Of a DNA stretch of 31,777 bases, positions 6,180 to 14,179 are shown in pieces. The first letter of the stretch is position 1; every line of letters starts with the position of its first letter. Below the pieces are notes generated by a model. It saw only the letters and a list, made by a program, of their open reading frames with translations. It ran no database searches and was not told the origin of the DNA. A program made the position numbers and the translations under genes. Source of the stretch: Christensenella sp. UBA1259 (GTDB taxonomy: Bacteria; Bacillota; Clostridia; Christensenellales; Borkfalkiaceae); NCBI GenBank assembly GCA_002308755.1, contig DBVR01000003.1, positions 59,157 through 90,933 of the forward strand, written 5' to 3'.

Positions 6180-7268
6180 ATGAAAAATATAGCGGTTTTC
6201 TACGGCGGAAAGAGCGTGGAGCACGACGTTTCGGTGATAACGGGGGTAATGACGGCAAACTCTCTCGATAAGGAAAAGTTCAACGCCGTACCCGTTTACG
6301 TCGCCAAAAACGGCGGGTGGTACACAGGCGAAATCTTGAAAGACCCCGACGCCTATTCTTCTCTTTCCTTAAACAAACTTAAAAAACTCACCGTCGTTTC
6401 GGGGGAGAACGCCCTGTACGAGAAAAAGCGGGGAAGACTTAAACTTTTATGTAACGTTTACTGCGCGATAAACTGTATGCACGGCGAACGCGGGGAAGAC
6501 GGAAGCCTTGCGGGGGTGCTTAATATGTGCGATATCCCATGTGCTTCGCCCGATATAACTTCTTCCGCACTCGCTATGGATAAGGCGTTTACCAAAGCGG
6601 CTATGAAAGGCGCGGGAATAAAGGTTCTGCCTTTTATGATCTGCGGCGGCGGGAAAAGGATAGAAGAGCCCAAATTCGGCTACCCCGTGATAGTAAAACC
6701 CGTAAAGGGCGGATCGAGCGTAGGAGTGGGGAAAGCGGAAAACAGGGAAGAATTTTTGAAAGCCCTTTCCTACGCCTTAAAATTCGGCGACAAGGCGATA
6801 GCAGAACCGCTGTTAAAGGGTTTCACCGAAATAAACTGCGCGGCGTATAAGAAAAACGGCGAAATAAAGGTTTCCCTATGCGAACGCCCGATAGGGAGAA
6901 CCGAGATTCTCACCTTTTCCGATAAATACGAAGGCGGGAAAAGAGAGTTTCCCGCAAAAATAGACTTTAATGTCGCCGCGAAAATACGGACGCTTACCGA
7001 AAGGGCGTACAGGATATTCGGGTTTCGCGGGGTGATAAGGATAGACTATTTCGTAAAGGATAAAACGGTGTACTTGAACGAAATAAACTCCGTCCCGGGG
7101 TCGCTTGCGTACTATCTTTTTTACGACACCCTTTCGGGGTTTAAGACTATGCTTTCGGAAATGATAGAAGAAGGGGTAAAAGAGTTTTCGGAGCATAGTA
7201 CCGAAGTAAAAGAATTCGATTCGGGAATTTTATCTTTTTGCGGCGCGAAGGGGGTTAAACAGTTGTAA
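6180..7268 (+). CDS. ddl: D-alanine--D-alanine ligase
   Basis: An ATP-grasp enzyme joining two D-alanines for the cell wall stem peptide, the substrate of the upstream MurF. The 362-residue product has NIAVFYGGKSVEHDVSV at the N-terminus, HGERGEDGSLAGVLN, the ATP-binding VIVKPVKGGSSVGVGK and a metal-binding YLNEINSVPGSLAYYLF at the end. The omega-loop KYEGGKREFPA is of the clostridial type and argues for D-Ala rather than D-lactate as second substrate. I chose ATG 6180 over the upstream GTG 6171 because GGAGG lies eight bases before it and the protein then starts MKNIAVFYGG, as family members do. No promoter is visible between murF and ddl. Confidence 0.93.
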   Translation: MKNIAVFYGGKSVEHDVSVITGVMTANSLDKEKFNAVPVYVAKNGGWYTGEILKDPDAYSSLSLNKLKKLTVVSGENALYEKKRGRLKLLCNVYCAINCMHGERGEDGSLAGVLNMCDIPCASPDITSSALAMDKAFTKAAMKGAGIKVLPFMICGGGKRIEEPKFGYPVIVKPVKGGSSVGVGKAENREEFLKALSYALKFGDKAIAEPLLKGFTEINCAAYKKNGEIKVSLCERPIGRTEILTFSDKYEGGKREFPAKIDFNVAAKIRTLTERAYRIFGFRGVIRIDYFVKDKTVYLNEINSVPGSLAYYLFYDTLSGFKTMLSEMIEEGVKEFSEHSTEVKEFDSGILSFCGAKGVKQL

Positions 7269-7292
7269 ACGGGCGGGCAAATGTGTTAAAAT
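7263..7292 (+). promoter_or_regulatory. Sigma-A promoter of icd
   Basis: TTGTAA at 7263-7268, an 18 bp spacer, and TAAAAT at 7287-7292 with an extended -10 TG at 7284-7285. It overlaps the end of ddl and would start transcription about 20 bases before the icd ATG. Confidence 0.5.
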
Positions 7293-7318
7293 ATCGGTAA
7301 ATAAACCAAGGATTCGCT

Positions 7319-8527
7319 ATGGAAAGAATAAAAATGAAAACGCCGCTCGTTGAAATGGACGGCGACGAAATGACTCGGATCATCTGGAAACTGATAAAAG
7401 AAAAACTTATTCTGCCTTTCGTGGATTTAAAGACGGAATACTACGATCTGGGACTTCCCGAAAGGGACAGAACGGAAGATTCGGTAACGACGGCGGCGGC
7501 ACTCGCCAACAAAAAGTACGGCGTCGCGGTCAAGTGCGCCACCATCACCCCCAACCGCGCAAGGGTGGAAGAGTATAACTTAAAAGAAATGTGGAAAAGT
7601 CCAAACGGCACGATAAGGGCGGTGTTGGACGGCACGGTGTTTCGCGCGCCTATTTTAGTTGACGGCGTTACGCCGTATATTCCGAGTTGGAAAAAGCCTA
7701 TAGTGATAGCCCGTCACGCCTACGGCGATATCTATAAGGCGGTGGACGGCAAGGCGGGAAAAGGCGTCGCAGAACTTAAATTTACCGACGAAAAGGGCAA
7801 AGAAAAAACGCTTACCGTTTTCGATTTCAAAGAAGACGGCGTGGTACTCGCCATGCACAACACGGTGAAAAGTATAGAAAGTTTCGCCCGTTCCTGCTTT
7901 AATTACGCGCTGGATAAAAAAATGCCGCTGATGTTTTCGACGAAAGACACCATAAGTAAGATCTACGACGGGGAATTTAAGCGGATATTCAACGAAATTT
8001 ACGAAAACGAATATAAGGAAAAATTCGAAAAGGCGGGGATAGAGTATCTCTATACCCTTATAGACGACGCGGTCGCAAGGATAGTAAGGGGCGGCGGCGG
8101 TATCGTATGGGCGTGCAAAAACTACGACGGCGACGTAATGAGCGATATGGTGGCTACGGCTTACGGCAGTCTTGCCATGATGACTTCGGTTCTGGTATCG
8201 CCCGACGGCGTCTACGAGTACGAAGCGGCGCACGGCACGGTTACCCGCCACTACTATAAATATCTTAAAGGCGAAGAAACTTCCACCAACCCCGTGGCGA
8301 CGATATTCGCCTGGACGGGCGCGCTTAAAAAGCGCGGGGAACTGGACGGCTTAAAAGACCTTTCGTGCTTTGCCGAAAAACTCGAAAAGGCGACGATCTC
8401 CACGATAGAAAGCGGCAAGATGACGGGAGACCTTACGGGATTGTTTAAGAAAGACGGCGTTACGCCGGTAAAACTTTCCACCGAAGGGTTTTTGGACGCC
8501 GTGGCGGAAAACCTTAAAGCGTTATAA
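7319..8527 (+). CDS. icd: NADP-dependent isocitrate dehydrogenase (eukaryotic-like, homodimeric type)
   Basis: It converts isocitrate to 2-oxoglutarate and CO2 with NADP. The 402-residue protein belongs to the subfamily of human IDH1, not that of E. coli Icd: PLVEMDGDEMTRIIW at the N-terminus, substrate loop SPNGTIRAVLDGTVFRAPI, ARHAYGDIYKA, the metal/substrate block WACKNYDGDVMSDMVATAYGSLAMMTS, and the NADP-selecting EAAHGTVTRHYYKYLKG. An AAGGA lies eight bases before the ATG. The gene has its own promoter and is followed by a strong hairpin, so it appears to be transcribed alone. It likely serves 2-oxoglutarate and glutamate supply; no other TCA cycle gene is in the window. Confidence 0.94.
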   Translation: MERIKMKTPLVEMDGDEMTRIIWKLIKEKLILPFVDLKTEYYDLGLPERDRTEDSVTTAAALANKKYGVAVKCATITPNRARVEEYNLKEMWKSPNGTIRAVLDGTVFRAPILVDGVTPYIPSWKKPIVIARHAYGDIYKAVDGKAGKGVAELKFTDEKGKEKTLTVFDFKEDGVVLAMHNTVKSIESFARSCFNYALDKKMPLMFSTKDTISKIYDGEFKRIFNEIYENEYKEKFEKAGIEYLYTLIDDAVARIVRGGGGIVWACKNYDGDVMSDMVATAYGSLAMMTSVLVSPDGVYEYEAAHGTVTRHYYKYLKGEETSTNPVATIFAWTGALKKRGELDGLKDLSCFAEKLEKATISTIESGKMTGDLTGLFKKDGVTPVKLSTEGFLDAVAENLKAL

Positions 8528-8544
8528 ACCGGAAACGGAATAAA

Positions 8545-8579
8545 AAACGCCCCCGAAACGCAAGGTTTCGGGGGCGTTT
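8545..8579. terminator. Bidirectional terminator between icd and the flippase-like gene
   Basis: AAACGCCCCCGAAAC (8545-8559), loop GCAAG, and the perfect complement to 8579. The A-run before it gives a U-run on the minus strand, so it best serves the minus-strand gene, while the GTTT on the plus strand is weaker. Confidence 0.85.
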
Positions 8580-8591
8580 GCCGTAATTACA

Positions 8592-9917
8592 TTACAGCGG
8601 GATATCTTTACTTAGAACTTCGTGTTTCTGATCGGCTTTCTTCTTTAAGGTCGTGAATATAAAGCCGACGAGTATAAAGGCGTAGAAACTTAAAAATCTC
8701 CACACGACCATAGCGGAGAAGGCAAGACCCGCCATGAGTTTGACCTGAAACAGCGCGTAAAAGGAAAGGTCTGCCGCACCGGAGTTACCGGGCGTGGGGA
8801 TAAATGATATCGCGGCGTAAAGGATAAGACACAGTTCGGTTATTTGCAACCACTCCATCATACCGCCGACTTCCGTCATATCGAACCCGAAAAACCGCAA
8901 CGTGAAATACGCTATGGAACAGGTCGCGCACCACTCGGCGACGCTTAATAAAAAGGAAAGCATAAAGGTCAAGGGTGCGGCGGCGAATTTCTTTACGCAG
9001 CGGGAATTATGGATAACCGTTTTCATGGTCTTGAAAGTGACCTTGTCGGGGTTTCTCACTATTTTAAGTTTTCCGCCTAAGCATATGACGGCGTGGACTA
9101 TTTTAGAGCCCAATCTCGGCATAAGCGAGAAAGTTAAGACCAGGGTAGGCATGAAAAGACAGCAGACAAGTCCCACTATCGCCATTACCGAGATGACGGG
9201 CGGGAATATCGAAGTAAATTCCGCGGAAACGTTCAACGTGTTGTGTTTAAAAAACGCCAAGGAAATTATACCCATCACGACGAAAGCGAGTTGGTTCATA
9301 AAGAACGCTATTATGGGCATGGAAGACGCAACGCCGCCGTGTACGCCGTGCTTTGAAAGGTGATAAATCTCGAAAGGCTGTCCGCCCACGGCAAGCGGGG
9401 TAATGTTGTTGTAATAGTAGCCGATTATTCCCGTTTCAACGCAGGTTTTAAAGTGCCATTTTTTGGTCATGGAGCGGCACACTACCGAAAGTTTCGCCCC
9501 CTTTATAAGGAAACAGAACCCCAAAGACAGGAGTGCGAATATAAGGTAGTACCAGCAGGAAGAAAATATTCCCCAAAGAGCGGCGGCGTCCACCGCGTCG
9601 CCGGCTTTGCCCGAAAAGAAATCCCTGTAAAAGGTGAACGCCAGAACGCCCACCACGAATACCACGAATACCGCGGTAAACAGGCGTTTAAAAAACTTCT
9701 GGCGTTTGTTTATGAATTTCTCGTCTTCGTCGATGCCGAGAAGTCTCGTCATGACGAGTTGTCGTCCTATACTTTTCTTTTTTTGCGAAGGTTTTTCGGG
9801 TTTGACCGCGGGTTTTTCCGTCGCGGCGTCCGAAACGGATACTTCTACTATTTTAGGTTCCAAGTCTTCGCCCACTTCTATCTGCGAAAGGCTTATCCGT
9901 TCTTTTTTCTTTCTCAT
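8592..9917 (-). CDS. YbhN/UPF0104 flippase-like integral membrane protein (LPG synthase TM domain)
   Basis: A polytopic membrane protein of the family that includes the flippase half of MprF. After a charged cytoplasmic tail of about 80 residues come about eight hydrophobic segments. Family motifs are present: GYYYNNITPLAVGGQPFEIYHLSKHGV in the middle and SFIPTPGNSGAADLSFYALF near the end. It lacks the MprF synthase domain, so lipid translocation rather than lysylation is the likely role. It is divergent from a glycolipid glycosyltransferase, which suggests a glycolipid or other lipid substrate (inference). The ATG at 9917 lies only about five bases after the expected transcription start of a near-perfect promoter, so the message may be leaderless or a downstream start may be used. 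Confidence 0.82.
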   Translation of the reverse strand: MRKKKERISLSQIEVGEDLEPKIVEVSVSDAATEKPAVKPEKPSQKKKSIGRQLVMTRLLGIDEDEKFINKRQKFFKRLFTAVFVVFVVGVLAFTFYRDFFSGKAGDAVDAAALWGIFSSCWYYLIFALLSLGFCFLIKGAKLSVVCRSMTKKWHFKTCVETGIIGYYYNNITPLAVGGQPFEIYHLSKHGVHGGVASSMPIIAFFMNQLAFVVMGIISLAFFKHNTLNVSAEFTSIFPPVISVMAIVGLVCCLFMPTLVLTFSLMPRLGSKIVHAVICLGGKLKIVRNPDKVTFKTMKTVIHNSRCVKKFAAAPLTFMLSFLLSVAEWCATCSIAYFTLRFFGFDMTEVGGMMEWLQITELCLILYAAISFIPTPGNSGAADLSFYALFQVKLMAGLAFSAMVVWRFLSFYAFILVGFIFTTLKKKADQKHEVLSKDIPL

Positions 9918-9928
9918 ATATGCATTAT

Positions 9929-9957
9929 ATTATATAAGATAAAACGGCAAATGTCAA
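9929..9957 (-). promoter_or_regulatory. Consensus sigma-A promoter of the flippase-like gene
   Basis: On the minus strand, TTGACA (9957-9952), 17 bp, TATAAT (9934-9929). Both boxes match the consensus fully. The predicted start near 9922 leaves almost no 5' leader before the ATG at 9917. Confidence 0.85.
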
Positions 9958-9993
9958 CGGAAAAGCCGACCGATTTTCCGCGCCGAAAAGCGT

Positions 9994-10022
9994 TTGACTT
10001 AAATTTCGACAAGTAGTATAAT
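9994..10022 (+). promoter_or_regulatory. Consensus sigma-A promoter of the glycosyltransferase gene
   Basis: TTGACT at 9994-9999, 17 bp, TATAAT at 10017-10022. The -10 box includes the first bases of an ATG at 10021, which therefore cannot be the translation start of this transcript. Confidence 0.85.
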
Positions 10023-10053
10023 GTTAGAACAACAACCTTTTGCGGAGATCGAA

Positions 10054-11220
10054 GTGGAAAACAAACGGCCGAAAGTCATCTTCACGTTTACGGAAGCCGG
10101 TATGGGGCATATAACCCCCATGGCGGGCATGGCGAAAGCATTTTCCCTTAAATACGGCGACAAGTGCGACGTTAAAGAAAGTTACGTCTTTAAAGACAGC
10201 AAAGAAAAGAAAGTGCGTAAAATGGGCGACACGCAGGTAAAGTTTATAAAACTTCTGTCGAAAAGCTGGCTTTACAGAAAGATAGAAGGGTTTTCCTACC
10301 GTTTTTCTTCGCGCTTTACGCTTAAAATAATAGACTTCTTTTTCCGCGGCGGAAGAAAGAAGTTTTTCAAGGAGTTCGAAAAAGAGAAACCCGACCTGTT
10401 GGTATCCAGTTTCTACCAGCCCGCGCACCTTGCGAGAGAAGCCAACGACAGGGGATTCGCGGACACACTTATCGCGACCTATTCCCCCGACCCCTATATC
10501 TATCCCGCGTGGGACAGAAAGTGCGACCTGTTTATGGTCAACAACGAAGCCGCGGAAAAGTGCGCCATCGCCAAAGGGTTTAAGAAAGAACAGGTAAAAC
10601 GCGTGCCCTTTATATTCAGCGACAAGGTGGCGGCGAACAAAAAGACGAGAGAAGAAGCCCGCGCGGAGTTGGGACTTCCCGAAAAAGGGGTTACGGTCCT
10701 TATCACCAGCGGGGCGTACGGCGCGATGAGAAATAAAAAGCTCGTTCGCCGTCTGTTTTCTTCGGACTTAAACATGAACGTGGTTTTCGTTTTCGGCAAA
10801 AGCGAAGGGGAGATACCCAAGTTTATGAAACTTGCCGAAAAGAAAAAGGACGGCGTTAAGTTTTTCCCCGTGGGCTTTACCGATAAACTGTCCGACTATA
10901 TGATAGCGTCGGACATAATAATCGGCAAGACGGGGTCCAACACGGTGGCGGAAGCGGCGCATTTCGGAAGACCTATGATACTCAACGCCACGGCGGGTAA
11001 ACTGGAAGAGATAACGGCGGAGTATTACGAAAAGATAGGCGTGGCGGTAAGGATGAAATCGGTAAAGAAGATCGCCAACGTTATAGAAATGGAGATAAGG
11101 ACGGGCAACGGCTTTATGAAAGAAAGCGAAAAGTGCGCGCCCTATAAGGACTGTACGGGCGCGGAAAAGGCGGCGGACCTTCTTTTCGGACTGTTAAAGA
11201 CGCGCTATCCCGACCTGTAA
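10054..11220 (+). CDS. MGDG-synthase/MurG-like glycosyltransferase (GT28 type)
   Basis: A 388-residue GT-B glycosyltransferase, probably making glycolipid from diacylglycerol and a UDP-sugar, as UgtP/MGDG synthases do. The N-terminal lobe has TEAGMGHITPMAGMAKAF, the acceptor-side glycine loop. The C-terminal lobe has the donor-binding IIIGKTGSNTVAEAAHFGRPMIL and FFPVGFTDKLSDYMIASD. I chose GTG 10054 over ATG 10021: the ATG lies within the -10 box of a consensus promoter, whereas the GTG has GGAG six bases upstream and the protein then starts right before the first beta strand. It is divergent from a flippase-like protein, which fits a glycolipid synthesis and translocation pair. The exact sugar and acceptor cannot be told from sequence. 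Confidence 0.82.
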   Translation: MENKRPKVIFTFTEAGMGHITPMAGMAKAFSLKYGDKCDVKESYVFKDSKEKKVRKMGDTQVKFIKLLSKSWLYRKIEGFSYRFSSRFTLKIIDFFFRGGRKKFFKEFEKEKPDLLVSSFYQPAHLAREANDRGFADTLIATYSPDPYIYPAWDRKCDLFMVNNEAAEKCAIAKGFKKEQVKRVPFIFSDKVAANKKTREEARAELGLPEKGVTVLITSGAYGAMRNKKLVRRLFSSDLNMNVVFVFGKSEGEIPKFMKLAEKKKDGVKFFPVGFTDKLSDYMIASDIIIGKTGSNTVAEAAHFGRPMILNATAGKLEEITAEYYEKIGVAVRMKSVKKIANVIEMEIRTGNGFMKESEKCAPYKDCTGAEKAADLLFGLLKTRYPDL

Positions 11221-11251
11221 GCAGATAAACCTGAAAATATTTAAAAATGAT

Positions 11252-11286
11252 TCCGCCCCCTTTGACCGACGGTCAAAGGGGGCGGA
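11252..11286. terminator. Bidirectional terminator between the glycosyltransferase and potD
   Basis: TCCGCCCCCTTTGACC (11252-11267), loop GAC, perfect 16-bp complement to 11286, followed by TAATTTTATT on the plus strand and TCATTTTTAAAT on the minus strand. It ends both converging transcripts. Confidence 0.9.
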
Positions 11287-11322
11287 TAATTTTATTATCG
11301 TTTCAATCAGTCTTTCCTGTTT

Positions 11323-12537
11323 TTAAGCCTGAATATTTGCCCACATACGGGTTACGGCGGTTTTTCCGCTTCCGAAATCTTTCATGACTCCGCAACGGTT
11401 AAGAGTTTCTTCACTCGGGAACATGGTTTCCATAAACATTTCCTTCCAGCCTTCGGGAGTGTCTTCGAACATACCGTCTTCGTCTTCCATATACGCCGCG
11501 TACAGTTCGTCGTAGGCCTCGGCAACGGGGGAAATGCAGCCCGCGTATTCGCTGTTTTGTACGGCGATCTCCGTCGTGCACAGGAATTTAAGGAAGTAGT
11601 TTGCCGCAGTTACGTTTTTGGCGTATTTGCTTATAACGAAGGCGTCTATATAGACATTGCCGCCTTCTTCGGGTACGACGTACCAAAGGTTACGGTTGCC
11701 GGGAAGAGTTTCTCCGTTCTCTTCGTAGTCGTTCATGACGTAACCGGCGTCGCACGACCACATAAGGGCTACCGCGACGTTACCGCGTCCTGCCGCCATA
11801 TTGAATTTGACGTTATCCACGTCCCATATCGCGCCGCCTGCCTTTACGGCTTTCAACGTGTTTTCCGCGTTTTTCACGGTAGTTTCACTCGTGTCTTCGA
11901 ATACCGACTGTATTTTTTCCTTCATCTGTTGTCCCGTAAGACCTACGAGTTCTTCTCTGGCGTTATATATGCACGCCGCGGCGTAAGCGTCTCTTACCGA
12001 GTCTTTCACGGAACGTCTGCCGGCGAATTCGTCGCCGAACAGCGCTTCCCAGCTCGTTATCTGTTTTTCGGTTTTGGTGACGTCGTAAACGAGTCCCAAA
12101 GTCCCGTACATATACGGTACGGCGTACTTTAACTGCGGATCGAATTCGCGGGTGCTGTCGATATAATCCGATTTGAACAGACCTTCTTCGGAAACGTCTA
12201 TTACCGACTTATCGTATTCGAGAAGAAGGTTTTTCGATATAAGATACTCTATCATATAGTCGGAGGGGCAGAGAAGGTCGTAATCGGCTTTCGAGCCTTC
12301 TACGGCAAGTTGGATATTTTCAACCGCTTCGAAAGTGTCGGATTCGACGGTAACTTTTTTGCCGGTTTCCCGTTCGTACCACGTTTCGAAGGTTTCGAAT
12401 ATACTTTCGTCTATATATTCGCCGGGAAGATAGATTTTAAGCACTTCGTCCCTGTTTTTGGAAGAACATCCGAAAACGGAAGGCACTGCGGCAAATATCA
12501 TGGTTGCCGAAAGCAGAATGCTGATGAGTTTTTTCAT
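11323..12537 (-). CDS. potD: Spermidine/putrescine ABC transporter substrate-binding lipoprotein
   Basis: The extracytoplasmic polyamine-binding subunit. The 404-residue product starts with a lipoprotein signal peptide (MKKLISILLSATMIFAAVPS, lipobox VFGC, Cys 24). A type-2 periplasmic binding fold follows: LKIYLPGEYIDESIFETFE, YDLLCPSDYMIEYLISKNLL, AVPYMYGTLGLVYD, WDVDNVKFNMAAGRGNVAVALMWSCDAGYV, and a C-terminal ANYFLKFLCTTEIAVQNSEYAGCISPV as in PotD. AAGGAG precedes the ATG, which overlaps the potC stop by four bases. It is the last gene of the operon and a terminator follows. Polyamine choice (spermidine or putrescine) cannot be decided here. Confidence 0.93.
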   Translation of the reverse strand: MKKLISILLSATMIFAAVPSVFGCSSKNRDEVLKIYLPGEYIDESIFETFETWYERETGKKVTVESDTFEAVENIQLAVEGSKADYDLLCPSDYMIEYLISKNLLLEYDKSVIDVSEEGLFKSDYIDSTREFDPQLKYAVPYMYGTLGLVYDVTKTEKQITSWEALFGDEFAGRRSVKDSVRDAYAAACIYNAREELVGLTGQQMKEKIQSVFEDTSETTVKNAENTLKAVKAGGAIWDVDNVKFNMAAGRGNVAVALMWSCDAGYVMNDYEENGETLPGNRNLWYVVPEEGGNVYIDAFVISKYAKNVTAANYFLKFLCTTEIAVQNSEYAGCISPVAEAYDELYAAYMEDEDGMFEDTPEGWKEMFMETMFPSEETLNRCGVMKDFGSGKTAVTRMWANIQA

Positions 12538-13379
12538 TGTATTTCTCCTTTTGATTGTTTTTCGTTTTGTCTTTTTTTATTTTTGACCGCGTTGTACACG
12601 ATAAGGGAAACCAACACTACGGTAAAAATTATCGTGGACAGCGCCCTTATTTCCGAAGGGATACCCTTTTTGCGTACGCCGTCGTAAATAAACGTCGAAA
12701 TGGTTTCTATGCCCGATCCCAAAGAGTTGATGTTGGTGATTACGAAATCGTCCAAAGAAAGGGTAAACGCAAGGGCGAATCCCGACACCATAGCGCCCGC
12801 AAGTTGCGGCAACATTACCGTAAAAAGACTTCTCATAGGTCCCGCGCCCAGATCCATACTTGCTTCCAAAAGGTTCGGGTTAAGTTGTTTTAAGCGGGGA
12901 GAGACGGTAAGCAGAACGTAAGGTGTGGTTATGACCGTGTGCGCCACGATTATCCATAAAAGGCTGAAATTGACGGGAAGAGATAAAGTTTCCCTTAAAA
13001 ACAGCATAAGCAGATAAAAACCTATCGCCGTAACGATTTCCGCGTTTACCACGGTAATCTGCGAAGAAGCGTCCACAACGGTACGCGTTTTGCGCCGCAT
13101 ATAGTGTATGCCTATCGCCGCCGTCGTTCCCAAAGCGGTGGCGAAGAACGCCGAAACGACGCCGATAAGCAAGGTGTTTCCTGTGGCTTTCAGCAGATCT
13201 TCGTTTTCAAAAAGTTTGGAAAACAGGCTTGCCGTAAAGCCGCCGAAATCGTCGCCCACCGACTGTGCGGGACTGAAAGAATACGCCACTATCATAAGAA
13301 GGGGAACGTATATCGCGATCAGAACGACTATGAGTATCGCCCATTTTACGGCGAGAGAGAAAGAGACGGATTTTTTCAT
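12534..13379 (-). CDS. potC: Spermidine/putrescine ABC transporter permease PotC
   Basis: An inner membrane permease of 281 residues with about six hydrophobic segments, starting SLAVKWAILIVVLIAIYVPLLMIVAYSF. The cytoplasmic EAA loop that docks on PotA is EASMDLGAGPMRSLFTVMLPQL, and LDDFVITNINSLGSGIETIS is typical of PotC. AAGGAG lies upstream of the ATG, and the gene overlaps potB and potD by four bases on each side, indicating coupled translation. The charged C-terminus (KNKKRQNEKQSKGE) is cytoplasmic. Confidence 0.94.
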   Translation of the reverse strand: MKKSVSFSLAVKWAILIVVLIAIYVPLLMIVAYSFSPAQSVGDDFGGFTASLFSKLFENEDLLKATGNTLLIGVVSAFFATALGTTAAIGIHYMRRKTRTVVDASSQITVVNAEIVTAIGFYLLMLFLRETLSLPVNFSLLWIIVAHTVITTPYVLLTVSPRLKQLNPNLLEASMDLGAGPMRSLFTVMLPQLAGAMVSGFALAFTLSLDDFVITNINSLGSGIETISTFIYDGVRKKGIPSEIRALSTIIFTVVLVSLIVYNAVKNKKRQNEKQSKGEIQ

Positions 13380-14179
13380 TGCGCGATCTCTCCTTTGGGT
13401 GTTTTCACCGTTTTACCCGTCGCGAGTTTTCCGATAAGCATCACCGCTATCACCAGAAGAAGAAGCACGAACGACAGCGCGGATCCGCCGCCGAAGTCGT
13501 GCGCTTCGAACAGCGAAGCGATCTTCGCACCTATTACGGAAGTATTCATATCGCCCATCATTTTCGTTATGGCGTAGGAGCTGAAAACGGGCATGAACAT
13601 CATGCTTATCCCGCTTATCACCCCCGGCAACGACAGCGGAAGGGTTATTTTTAAAAACGTTTTAGTCGAATTCGCGCCCAGATCTCTCGACGCTTCGAGA
13701 TAACTTTTATCTATGTTTTTAAGTATGGTATATATCGGAAGCAGCATATACGGGAAAAAGTCGTACACCATACCTATTATCGCCGCCCAGAATCCCTGAT
13801 TTATACCTATCACGTCCAAAAGTGATTGCAGGGCGAAGATTCTCAGCATGAAGTTTATCCACATCGGGATAACGAACAAAAGAGAAAGGATCGGTATCCT
13901 GTCGAACGGCGAAGAAGCGAGAACGAAAGCGACGGGATACGCGATAACGAGACATATAGCCGTCGAAAGCGCGGCAATTCCTATCGTTTTCCCGAAAGAT
14001 CTGACGTTTTCGGGATCGGAAAAGACGGTTACGAAATTTCCGAAAGAAAACGCCCCGTCTTCGCCTTTAAAGGCGTAAACGAGAATAAGAACAAGGGGAA
14101 CGATGACGAACACCAGCGTTACGGCAAGGTAGGGAAAGGAAAACGCCGTAGGGCGGAAGACGGTGGGTTTTTTACGCAT
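13376..14179 (-). CDS. potB: Spermidine/putrescine ABC transporter permease PotB
   Basis: The second permease, 267 residues with about six membrane segments. It has the EAA loop EASRDLGANSTKTFLKITLPLSLPG and, before it, NQGFWAAIIGMVYDFFPYMLLPIY, as in PotB/PotH. It forms a heterodimer with PotC in the membrane over a PotA dimer. The ATG is preceded by AAGGAG and overlaps the end of potA by eight bases. Confidence 0.94.
   Translation of the reverse strand: MRKKPTVFRPTAFSFPYLAVTLVFVIVPLVLILVYAFKGEDGAFSFGNFVTVFSDPENVRSFGKTIGIAALSTAICLVIAYPVAFVLASSPFDRIPILSLLFVIPMWINFMLRIFALQSLLDVIGINQGFWAAIIGMVYDFFPYMLLPIYTILKNIDKSYLEASRDLGANSTKTFLKITLPLSLPGVISGISMMFMPVFSSYAITKMMGDMNTSVIGAKIASLFEAHDFGGGSALSFVLLLLVIAVMLIGKLATGKTVKTPKGEIAQ

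Noticed and set aside
7655..8251. 198-residue minus-strand frame inside icd
   Set aside because: The plus strand encodes a full IDH with all motifs; this is a composition-driven shadow.
8902..10016. Long plus-strand frames (153 and 218 residues) opposite the flippase-like gene
   Set aside because: The minus-strand frame has family motifs and a consensus promoter. The plus frames have neither, and one runs through the divergent promoter.
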